A DNA stretch of 6,779 nucleotides, from the NCBI GenBank assembly GCA_015654725.1, contig JAATGI010000468.1:1-6779 (forward strand), read 5' to 3'. The stretch is from Rhodospirillales bacterium (GTDB lineage Bacteria; Pseudomonadota; Alphaproteobacteria; ATCC43930; CGMCC-115725). Below, piece after piece: positions 1-5,289 of the stretch (within the stretch, counting starts at the first letter, position 1; each line of letters starts with the position of its first letter). The notes beneath the pieces were generated by a model. That model was given only the letters and a program-made list of their open reading frames with translations. It did no database searches and had not been told where the DNA came from. The position numbers and the translations under genes were made by a program.

Positions 1-825
1 ACCGCGCTCGCCGGCATCCTGCTGGCGCCGCATCCGGTGAATTTCGTCATCGGGCTGGCGTCGCTGCTTTGCATCGCGGTCGGCGCCGGCGCCTCCGGCG
101 CGCTCAATATGTGGTATGATGCCGACATCGATGCCTTGATGCGGCGCACGAGCAAGCGGCCGATTCCGACGGGCAGGGTCTCCCGGCCCGAGACGCTGGC
201 GTTCGGCCTCGTGCTCTCGGCCTTCGCGGTGATGACGCTTTACCTCGTCGCCAATGCGCTCGCCGCGGGCCTGCTCGCGTTCACGATCTTCTTCTATGTC
301 GTGATCTATACGATATGGCTCAAGCGTTCGACGCCGCAGAACATCGTCATCGGCGGCGCTGCCGGGGCGCTGCCGCCGATCGTCGGCTATGCCGCGGCGA
401 CCGGTCATGTCGACATCGCGCCGCTCGTCCTCTTCGGCCTCATCTTCACCTGGACGCCGCCGCATTTTTGGGCCTTGGCACTGGCGCGCACCAGCGATTA
501 CGCCAATGCCGGCGTGCCGATGATGCCGAATGTCAAGGGCGCCGATCACACGCGGCTCGAGATCCTCATCTACAGCGTGATCCTTGCGATCATCGGCGTG
601 CTGCCCTATGCGCTCGGCTTCGCCTCGTTCGTCTACGGCCTTTGCGCGCTGGTGCTCGGCGTGGAATTTGTCCGCCGCGCGATTCTCGTTTTCCGCGTGC
701 GCGAGGGCGATGCGGCGAACAAGACCGCGATGCGGCTATTCTGGTTTTCGATCATTTATCTCTATGTGCTCTTTGCCGAATTGCTGATCGAGCGGGTGGT
801 CTACGTCGTCGGAGCGCTGCGATGA
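1..825 (+). CDS. ctaB: Protoheme IX farnesyltransferase (heme O synthase), 5'-truncated by window edge
   Basis: CtaB is an integral membrane UbiA-family prenyltransferase. It adds a farnesyl group to protoheme to give heme O, the precursor of the heme A used by aa3 oxidase. The frame is open from base 1, so the true start lies upstream; 274 codons are visible, and the family is usually about 300-320 residues, so roughly the first 30-45 are missing. The GTG at position 37 is internal. In visible-residue numbering, the prenyl-diphosphate/Mg motif N36-MWY-D40-A-D42-I-D44 is followed by SKRPIPTGR (51-59), KRSTPQN (108-114), WTPPHFW (151-157) and DYANAGVPMMP (166-176). All are hallmarks of CtaB/CyoE rather than of ubiquinone-type UbiA enzymes. 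Several hydrophobic membrane segments separate these motifs. The stop TGA overlaps the next gene's ATG (ATGA), indicating translational coupling. Placement just before ctaG and ctaE supports a role in the aa3 oxidase pathway. Confidence 0.96.
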   Translation, partial: TALAGILLAPHPVNFVIGLASLLCIAVGAGASGALNMWYDADIDALMRRTSKRPIPTGRVSRPETLAFGLVLSAFAVMTLYLVANALAAGLLAFTIFFYVVIYTIWLKRSTPQNIVIGGAAGALPPIVGYAAATGHVDIAPLVLFGLIFTWTPPHFWALALARTSDYANAGVPMMPNVKGADHTRLEILIYSVILAIIGVLPYALGFASFVYGLCALVLGVEFVRRAILVFRVREGDAANKTAMRLFWFSIIYLYVLFAELLIERVVYVVGALR

Positions 826-992
826 TGTCGTATGAGATCGACCCCAAAGGTGTGACGCTGACGCCGGAGCAGGTGCGCAGCCGCCGGCTGCGCAACATCG
901 CGATCGGCCTCGTGGTCGGCGCGCTCGTCGCGCTGTTTTACGCCGTGACGATCGTCAAGCTCGGTCCCGGCGTCATGAAGCCGCCGATATAG
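822..992 (+). CDS. CoxF-type small single-span membrane protein, possible COA3-like oxidase assembly factor
   Basis: This 56-residue protein lies between ctaB and ctaG. The first ATG (822) overlaps the ctaB stop as ATGA, and GGAG at 811-814 is well spaced from it; a second ATG follows at once (825), so the product may start one residue later. Residues 1-25 are polar, with IDP at 6-8, LTPEQ at 13-17 and a basic cluster R19, R21, R22, R24. A single hydrophobic span runs from about 26 to 45, followed by a short tail ending MKPPI. The positive-inside rule predicts N-terminus in the cytoplasm and C-terminus in the periplasm. Small proteins at this place in alphaproteobacterial cox operons are often annotated CoxF and have no firmly established biochemical role. 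The IDP-x4-LTPEQ motif and the RN-x3-GL-x2-GALV span resemble, from memory, mitochondrial COA3, an inner-membrane factor that stabilises new COX1. The gene itself is well supported by spacing and position; the COA3 relationship is inference. Confidence 0.85.
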   Translation: MMSYEIDPKGVTLTPEQVRSRRLRNIAIGLVVGALVALFYAVTIVKLGPGVMKPPI

Positions 993-1000
993 GTTCAACC

Positions 1001-1615
1001 ATGGCGGGCTCCGAAGAAACTCCCAATCCACGCCGCGCCAAGGGCCCGCGCCAGGGGCTCGTTGCATTTTCCGTCCTTGCCGTCGTCGTCGCGATGCTTG
1101 GCGTGTCTTTTGCCGCGGTGCCGCTCTATCGCGCCTTCTGCGCGGCGACCGGCTTTGCAGGCACGACGCAGGTGCGCAGGGTCGCGCCGGCGAAACAGGG
1201 CAAGCGCGTTATCACCGTGCATCTCGACGCCAATGTCGCGCCCGGCCTGGCGCTCGATTTCGCGCCCGAAGTGCAGCAGGTTTCGGTGCGTACCGGCCAG
1301 ACGGCGACCGTCTTCTTCAAGGTCACCAATCTCAGCGACCGCGAGACCGCGGCGCGCGCGGTTTACAATGTCTCGCCGGGCCAGACCGGAGCCTATTTCG
1401 ACAAGATCGCCTGCTTCTGTTTCAGCGAGCAGCATTTCGGGCCGCATCAGACGGTCGAGATGCCGGTCGTCTTCTTTCTCGATCCGGCGCTCGAGAAAGA
1501 CGAGACGATGAACGGGATCGACGAGGTTACGCTGTCTTACACGTTTTATCCGGCGCATGACGCCCAGCCCGTGGCCGCGGTTCAGGACGGCGGCAAGGAG
1601 CCACCGCGACTTTAA
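1001..1615 (+). CDS. ctaG: Cytochrome c oxidase assembly protein CtaG/Cox11 (CuB copper chaperone)
   Basis: Cox11-family protein of 204 residues, the usual bacterial length. It is a membrane-anchored periplasmic copper carrier needed to form the CuB centre in oxidase subunit I. After a short basic N-terminus, one membrane span (about 20-42) leads into VPLYRAFC with conserved Cys47. The periplasmic beta-rich domain carries the copper motif C138-F-C140-F, then SEQHFGPHQ and VVFFLDP, and ends with TLSYTFYP. All three cysteines expected for copper binding and dimer function are present, so the protein looks intact. The ATG at 1001 lies eight bases after the preceding stop, with a modest AGG at 991-993 as the only Shine-Dalgarno-like element, so expression probably depends on coupling to upstream translation. 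This is not the unrelated caa3-type CtaG of Bacillus, which is a multi-span protein. Confidence 0.96.
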   Translation: MAGSEETPNPRRAKGPRQGLVAFSVLAVVVAMLGVSFAAVPLYRAFCAATGFAGTTQVRRVAPAKQGKRVITVHLDANVAPGLALDFAPEVQQVSVRTGQTATVFFKVTNLSDRETAARAVYNVSPGQTGAYFDKIACFCFSEQHFGPHQTVEMPVVFFLDPALEKDETMNGIDEVTLSYTFYPAHDAQPVAAVQDGGKEPPRL

Positions 1616-1645
1616 AGATTTGGGATGAGGAAACGCGGCACGGAT

Positions 1646-1673
1646 CGGGGGCCGCAGGGATGAAAAACCCCCG
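1646..1673 (+). promoter_or_regulatory. Possible weak stem-loop in the ctaG-ctaE leader
   Basis: The 79-base gap between ctaG and ctaE contains CGGGGG (1646-1651) that can pair with CCCCCG (1668-1673) around a 16-base loop. No T-run follows, so it does not look like an intrinsic terminator. It lies just upstream of the purine-rich ctaE ribosome binding region and could be an mRNA processing or stability element. In GC-rich DNA a six-base stem can easily arise by chance. Confidence 0.25.
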
Positions 1674-1681
1674 GGAGAGAC

Positions 1682-1690
1682 GAGAGGGAA
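1682..1690 (+). promoter_or_regulatory. Ribosome binding site fixing the ctaE start
   Basis: A purine-rich stretch ending in GAGAGGGAA sits about six bases before the ATG at 1695. It is the clearest Shine-Dalgarno-like element in the oxidase block; the neighbouring assembly genes have weak or overlapping initiation signals. This fits a structural subunit being made in larger amounts than its assembly factors. That interpretation is inference. Confidence 0.6.
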
Positions 1691-1694
1691 CGAA

Positions 1695-2558
1695 ATGTCA
1701 GACGCGCACGCCAAGCCCAACCATCCATATCATCTCGTTGATCCGAGCCCGTGGCCGATCATCGGCGCGTTCGGCGCCTTCCTCATGGCGCTCGGCGCCA
1801 TTCTGTGGATGAAGTCGATCCCCATCGAAGGGGTGAAACCCGGCAGCTACATCTTTGGCGTCGGCGTCATCGCCGTTCTCTTCGTCATGGCGAACTGGTG
1901 GCTCGACGTCATCAAGGAGGCGCGGACTCCCGGCGTCCATACACCCATCGTCGCGCTCGGCCTGCGCTACGGCATGATCCTCTTCATCGCCTCCGAGGTG
2001 ATGTTTTTCGTCGCCTGGTTCTGGGCCTTTTTTGACGCGGCGCTGTTTCCGGGCGATGCGATCGAATATTCCCGCGCTGCATTCACCGGCGGTCATTGGC
2101 CGCCGAAGGGCATCGAGTCGATCGACCCCTGGCACTTCCCGCTGCTCAACACGCTTATCTTGTTGACCTCGGGCACGACAGTGACCTGGGCGCACCATGC
2201 TTTGCTCAATAACGACCGCAAGGGCCTCGTCAACGGCCTCATCCTGACGGTCCTGCTCGGCCTTTCGTTCACCGCCGTCCAAGCCTACGAATATGCCCAT
2301 GCGCCCTTCGCCTTTAAGGGGTCGATCTATGGCTCGACCTTTTTCATGGCGACCGGCTTCCACGGCTTTCATGTCATCATCGGCACGATCTTCCTGATCG
2401 TCTGCCTGTTGCGGGCGCTCGCCGGCCAATTCACGTCGCAACGCCATCTCGGCTTCGAATTCGCTGCTTGGTATTGGCACTTCGTCGACGTCGTCTGGTT
2501 GTTCTTGTTCTCCTGCATCTATGTCTGGGGATCGTGGGGCGGTCCGTTCGAACATTGA
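1695..2558 (+). CDS. ctaE: Cytochrome c oxidase subunit III (aa3-type)
   Basis: Subunit III of the membrane aa3 cytochrome c oxidase, 287 residues, a seven-helix protein without redox metals. In this family it stabilises subunit I and supports proton uptake through the D pathway. The N-terminus carries HPYHLVDPSPWP (10-21), typical of the alphaproteobacterial/mitochondrial COX3 type. The segment SEVMFFVAWFWAFF (100-113) contains the conserved membrane glutamate E101. GFHGFH lies at 221-226 and WYWHFVDVVW at 259-268; both are signature motifs of the last helices. The length and the long linker after the second helix match the full seven-span form rather than the shorter five-span bacterial subunit III. 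The start is chosen by the strong ribosome binding site just upstream. Its neighbours are assembly factors for the same enzyme; the catalytic subunits are not in the window. Confidence 0.97.
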   Translation: MSDAHAKPNHPYHLVDPSPWPIIGAFGAFLMALGAILWMKSIPIEGVKPGSYIFGVGVIAVLFVMANWWLDVIKEARTPGVHTPIVALGLRYGMILFIASEVMFFVAWFWAFFDAALFPGDAIEYSRAAFTGGHWPPKGIESIDPWHFPLLNTLILLTSGTTVTWAHHALLNNDRKGLVNGLILTVLLGLSFTAVQAYEYAHAPFAFKGSIYGSTFFMATGFHGFHVIIGTIFLIVCLLRALAGQFTSQRHLGFEFAAWYWHFVDVVWLFLFSCIYVWGSWGGPFEH

Positions 2559-2571
2559 GTTGCGCTTAAAG

Positions 2572-2599
2572 CTTGCGCCCGGCGTCTGCCGGGCGCAAG
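2572..2599 (+). promoter_or_regulatory. Perfect 12-bp stem-loop between ctaE and the DUF983 gene
   Basis: CTTGCGCCCGGC (2572-2583) and GCCGGGCGCAAG (2588-2599) are exact reverse complements around a four-base loop GTCT. The stem starts 14 bases after the ctaE stop and ends nine bases before the DUF983 ATG. There is no T-run after it on this strand (AAAGCC follows), so it is not a canonical intrinsic terminator. It could protect the 3' end of the ctaE message, partly attenuate transcription, or limit translation of the next gene, because its 3' arm runs into the purine-rich AAGAAAG that would serve as ribosome binding site. A copy of TTGCGC at 2560-2565 could form an alternative pairing with the 3' arm. 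Confidence 0.65.
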
Positions 2600-2608
2600 A
2601 AAGCCGCC

Positions 2609-3016
2609 ATGAGCACTACCGACAGCAGCGGCGCCGATACGAGATCTGTATCTTCGGCGGTCTGGCGCGGCGTTGCCGGCCGTTGTCCGCGCTGCGGCCG
2701 CGGCAAGATGTTTTCCAAATTGCTGACAGTGGCGCCGGGTTGCGACGCCTGCGGCCTTAGTTACGGCTTCGCCGACGCCGGCGACGGCCCCGCCGTTTTC
2801 GTGATGCTGTTCGCGGGTTTTCTCATCGTCGGCTTGGCGCTGGTCATCGAGGTTCTCTACGAGCCGCCCTATTGGGTCTATTTCGTCATTTTCCTGCCGC
2901 TGACGATTCTCGTCTGTCTCGGTCTTCTGCGGCCGCTGAAGGGCATTCTGCTGGCGCTGCAATATCGCAACAGGGCGGAGCAGGGCCGTCTCGAAAATCA
3001 GAAAAGCGATGGCTAG
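2609..3016 (+). CDS. DUF983 family zinc-ribbon membrane protein
   Basis: A 135-residue protein of the DUF983 family; its biochemical function is not known. Residues 26-29 (CPRC) and 45-48 (CDAC) form two CxxC pairs typical of a zinc ribbon, with GRGKMF between them and the family motif FADAGDGPAVFVM at 54-66. Two hydrophobic spans follow, about 62-83 and 88-107, then a basic cytoplasmic-looking tail. The ATG at 2609 is preferred over an upstream TTG at 2573, because the TTG lies inside the stem-loop, lacks a ribosome binding site and would add a 12-residue leader with no family resemblance. The gene sits between ctaE and surf1, an arrangement I know from other alphaproteobacteria, and it overlaps surf1 by eight bases. 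A role in oxidase biogenesis is therefore plausible from context only. Confidence 0.9.
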   Translation: MSTTDSSGADTRSVSSAVWRGVAGRCPRCGRGKMFSKLLTVAPGCDACGLSYGFADAGDGPAVFVMLFAGFLIVGLALVIEVLYEPPYWVYFVIFLPLTILVCLGLLRPLKGILLALQYRNRAEQGRLENQKSDG

Positions 3017-3758
3017 CGGACCCGTTACGAAGCGGCTCATCGTGCCTTTGCTGTTTACACTCGCAGGCACGGGCGTGCTTGTCTGGCTCGGCGTCTGGCA
3101 ATTGCACCGGCTTGTCTGGAAAGACGCGTTGATCGCCAGGATCGGGGCGCGCAGCACGGCGGCGGCGCTGCCGCTGCCGCTGGCCACAGCCTGGGCGCGC
3201 CTCAAGCCCGACGATTATGAATATCTGCATGTGTCGGCGCAGGGCCATTTCGACAATGCCAAGGAGGTGCTGGTCTTCCGCACACAAGGTCCGCGCGATC
3301 TTGGCGCGGGCTATTTGGTTCTGACGCCGCTGATCCTGGCCTCTGGGGACGAGGTCATCGTCGATCGCGGCTTCATCCCGACTGATCTCGCGGCCAAATC
3401 CTCGCGTCCGGAGAGTGAGATCGCGGGCGAGGTGACTGTCACCGGCTTGATGCGTCCGCCGCAGGACCGCAATTTCTTCACGCCTGCTGACGATCCCGCG
3501 CATAATCTTTATTTCACCCGCGACCCGGCGGCGATCGCCGCGCATTTCGGGCTCACGCGGGCAGCACCCTTTGTTATCGATCAAGACAAGATCGCGATCC
3601 CCGGCGGCTGGCCGGAGGGCGGCGCGACCATCGGCAACATCCCCAACAATCACATGGAATATGCGCTGACCTGGTTCGGTGGCGCGGTCGGCCTGTGGAT
3701 CGTCTTCGGCACCCATTTTTATCGGGTCTGGCGCGAACGGGCGAGGGCGACGGCTTAA
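3009..3758 (+). CDS. surf1: SURF1 family cytochrome c oxidase assembly protein
   Basis: SURF1 (Shy1) protein of 249 residues, the normal bacterial size. It is a two-span inner-membrane protein that assists insertion of heme a into subunit I, shown for the Paracoccus homologues. The N-terminal span (about 10-30) runs into the signature LGVWQLHR (27-34). The periplasmic domain contains VIVDRGFIP in its middle. The C-terminal signature NNHMEYALTW (213-222) leads into the second span (about 220-237), followed by a basic tail. Both diagnostic ends and the middle motif are present, so it appears complete. The ATG at 3009 lies within the last codons of the DUF983 gene and lacks a strong ribosome binding site, so translation is probably coupled. 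It is the last gene of the oxidase block. Confidence 0.95.
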   Translation: MASGPVTKRLIVPLLFTLAGTGVLVWLGVWQLHRLVWKDALIARIGARSTAAALPLPLATAWARLKPDDYEYLHVSAQGHFDNAKEVLVFRTQGPRDLGAGYLVLTPLILASGDEVIVDRGFIPTDLAAKSSRPESEIAGEVTVTGLMRPPQDRNFFTPADDPAHNLYFTRDPAAIAAHFGLTRAAPFVIDQDKIAIPGGWPEGGATIGNIPNNHMEYALTWFGGAVGLWIVFGTHFYRVWRERARATA

Positions 3759-3780
3759 GCTTAACGACGAGCCCTCTCCA

Positions 3781-3815
3781 GGCGGGTGGGCAAAAATCCC
3801 CGCCGCGGCCGTTTT
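3781..3815 (+). terminator. Possible weak terminator after surf1
   Basis: GGCGGG (3781-3786) can pair with CCCGCC (3799-3804) around a 12-base A-rich loop, and a short run of four T (3812-3815) follows seven bases later. The stem is only six base pairs and the T-run is short and displaced, so termination would be inefficient at best. Its place between two functionally unrelated gene blocks is the main argument for it. Confidence 0.3.
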
Positions 3816-3817
3816 GT

Positions 3818-3825
3818 GCTAAACC
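3818..3825 (+). promoter_or_regulatory. Possible -10 element for thrC
   Basis: GCTAAACC matches seven of eight positions of the Caulobacter housekeeping -10 consensus GCTANAWC, about 37 bases before the thrC start. No convincing -35 (TTGACG-like) is seen at the expected 10-14 base spacing, where the DNA is CCCCGCC. It overlaps the region just after the possible terminator. Evidence is a single short match, so it stays tentative. Confidence 0.3.
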
Positions 3826-3861
3826 GGCTTCCGGAATCGATCGAAACATCAGGCTTCAGGC

Positions 3862-5289
3862 GTGAAATATATCTCGACGCGCGGCTTGGCGCCGGCGCTT
3901 TCCTTCACCGACGCGCTGATCGCCGGCCTCGCCGAGGACGGCGGCCTCTATCTGCCTGATTCTTATCCAAAATTATCGCAAGCCGAGATCGCCGGTTTCG
4001 CCGGAAGGCCCTATGCGGCGGTGGCCGAGGCGGTCATCTGGCCGTTTGTCGCCGGCACGCTGGAGCGTCCGGCGTTGCGGAATATGATCGCCGCCGCCTA
4101 TGCCGGCTTCGACCATGTCGCGGTCGCGCCACTTTCGCAGCTCGGCGACAATCTCTTCCTGCTCGAACTCTTTCACGGGCCGACCTTGGCCTTCAAAGAC
4201 TTGGCGATGCAATTGCTCGGCCGGCTGATGCAGCACGTGCTGTCGGCACGCGGGCAGCGCGCGACGATTGTCGCTGCGACGTCCGGCGATACGGGCGCCG
4301 CGGCGATCGCCGCCTTTAAGGACCTGCCCGAGGTCGATGTCTTCATCCTTTATCCCAATGGCCGCGTCTCCGACGTGCAGCGCCGGCAGATGACGACGAT
4401 CGCCGCCGCAAATGTCCACACCATCGCGATCGAAGGCACGTTCGATGACGCCCAGACGCTGGTGAAGGGGCTGTTTGCCAACCGCCGCTTCCGTCAGGAG
4501 TTTTCACTCGCCGGCGTCAATTCGATCAATTGGGCGCGGGTCGTGGCGCAGGTCGTCTATTATTTCACGAGCGCCGTGGCACTCGGCGCACCGCACCGGC
4601 CTGTCTCCTTCGCCGTGCCGACCGGCAATTTCGGCGACATCCTCGCTGGCTGGGTGGCAAAGAAAATGGGTCTGCCGGTCGAGCGGCTCGTCATTGCCAC
4701 CAATTCGAACGACATTCTTGTGCGGACGTTGCGCACCGGGCGTTACGAGACGGGCCTAGTCGAGGCCACACAATCGCCCTCAATGGACATACAAGTGTCG
4801 TCGAATTTCGAACGGCTCTTGTTCGAAGCCTATGGCGGTGATGCCGCGGCCGTGCGCCGGCTGATGGGTTCTCTGCAACAATCCTGCGGTTTTTCGCTCG
4901 ATGCCGCGCCGCTTGCGGCGATCCGCGACGAATTCGACGCCGCCCGCGTCGGCGAAGCCGAAACAAGTGAGGAGATCGCGCGCGTGTGGCGCGAAACGCA
5001 AAGATTGATCGACCCGCATACCGCTGTTGGCCTCGGCGCGGCGCGGGCCGCCTTGGCGGCGCGGCCGGAGGTCCCGGCCATTGTGCTCGGCACCGCCCAT
5101 CCGGCGAAATTCCCGGCCGCGATCGAACGCGCGACCGGTCAGCATCCGCCGCTGCCGCCGCATCTCGCCGATCTCGCCGGGCGGCCGGAACATTTCGACG
5201 TGCTGCCGAACGATCAAAGCGCGATAGAGACTTTTATTCGCGCGCGTTTGCAATCCCCAGGAGCGAGCGCGAAGAGGGCGGCGTCATGA
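3862..5289 (+). CDS. thrC: Threonine synthase
   Basis: PLP-dependent enzyme that converts O-phospho-L-homoserine and water to threonine and phosphate, the last step of threonine biosynthesis, in the cytoplasm. It has 475 residues, matching the longer proteobacterial/fungal class with a dedicated N-terminal domain. The N-terminus KYISTRG is the family signature and fixes the start at GTG 3862; CAGG at 3850-3853 gives a modest ribosome binding site. EDGGLYLP follows near residue 25. HGPTLAFKDLAMQ carries the PLP lysine K112. The phosphate/substrate loop SGDTG is at 141-145, and PTGNFGD at 253-259 is the second cofactor-binding loop. The C-terminal region includes LGTAHPAKFP, also typical. All key residues are present. 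The stop overlaps the following gene's start as ATGA. No threonine attenuator-type leader is visible in the 103 bases before it. Confidence 0.97.
   Translation: MKYISTRGLAPALSFTDALIAGLAEDGGLYLPDSYPKLSQAEIAGFAGRPYAAVAEAVIWPFVAGTLERPALRNMIAAAYAGFDHVAVAPLSQLGDNLFLLELFHGPTLAFKDLAMQLLGRLMQHVLSARGQRATIVAATSGDTGAAAIAAFKDLPEVDVFILYPNGRVSDVQRRQMTTIAAANVHTIAIEGTFDDAQTLVKGLFANRRFRQEFSLAGVNSINWARVVAQVVYYFTSAVALGAPHRPVSFAVPTGNFGDILAGWVAKKMGLPVERLVIATNSNDILVRTLRTGRYETGLVEATQSPSMDIQVSSNFERLLFEAYGGDAAAVRRLMGSLQQSCGFSLDAAPLAAIRDEFDAARVGEAETSEEIARVWRETQRLIDPHTAVGLGAARAALAARPEVPAIVLGTAHPAKFPAAIERATGQHPPLPPHLADLAGRPEHFDVLPNDQSAIETFIRARLQSPGASAKRAAS
5271..5278 (+). promoter_or_regulatory. Ribosome binding site for the M16 peptidase inside thrC
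   Basis: GAAGAGGG within the last codons of thrC is seven bases before the ATG at 5286. It decides the start of the peptidase gene: the same frame stays open about 300 bases further upstream, but that part is arginine-rich shadow translation of thrC. Confidence 0.6.

Noticed and set aside
315..821. Upstream extension of the CoxF-type frame into ctaB
   Set aside because: It is an arginine/alanine-rich shadow of ctaB. The ATG at 822 with GGAG upstream and the ATGA overlap gives a sensible start.
37..825. GTG at 37 as the start of ctaB
   Set aside because: The frame is open to base 1 and the residues before it (LAGILLAPHP) match the end of the first CtaB membrane segment; the gene is simply cut by the window edge.
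1698..2555. Long minus-strand open frame opposite ctaE
   Set aside because: It mirrors ctaE codon for codon, is rich in charged residues from complementing hydrophobic codons, and shows no domain; such antisense frames are common in GC-rich coding DNA.
2573..2608. TTG at 2573 as the DUF983 start
   Set aside because: It lies within the perfect stem-loop, lacks a ribosome binding site, and the added residues are not family-like. ATG 2609 is preferred.
2886..3716. Minus-strand open frame opposite surf1
   Set aside because: Antisense shadow of surf1 and the end of the DUF983 gene, with no motif and compositional bias only.
4986..5285. 100-residue N-terminal extension of the M16 peptidase
   Set aside because: The segment is arginine-rich shadow coding of thrC. 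The ATG at 5286 has a good ribosome binding site and the family-like N-terminus begins there.
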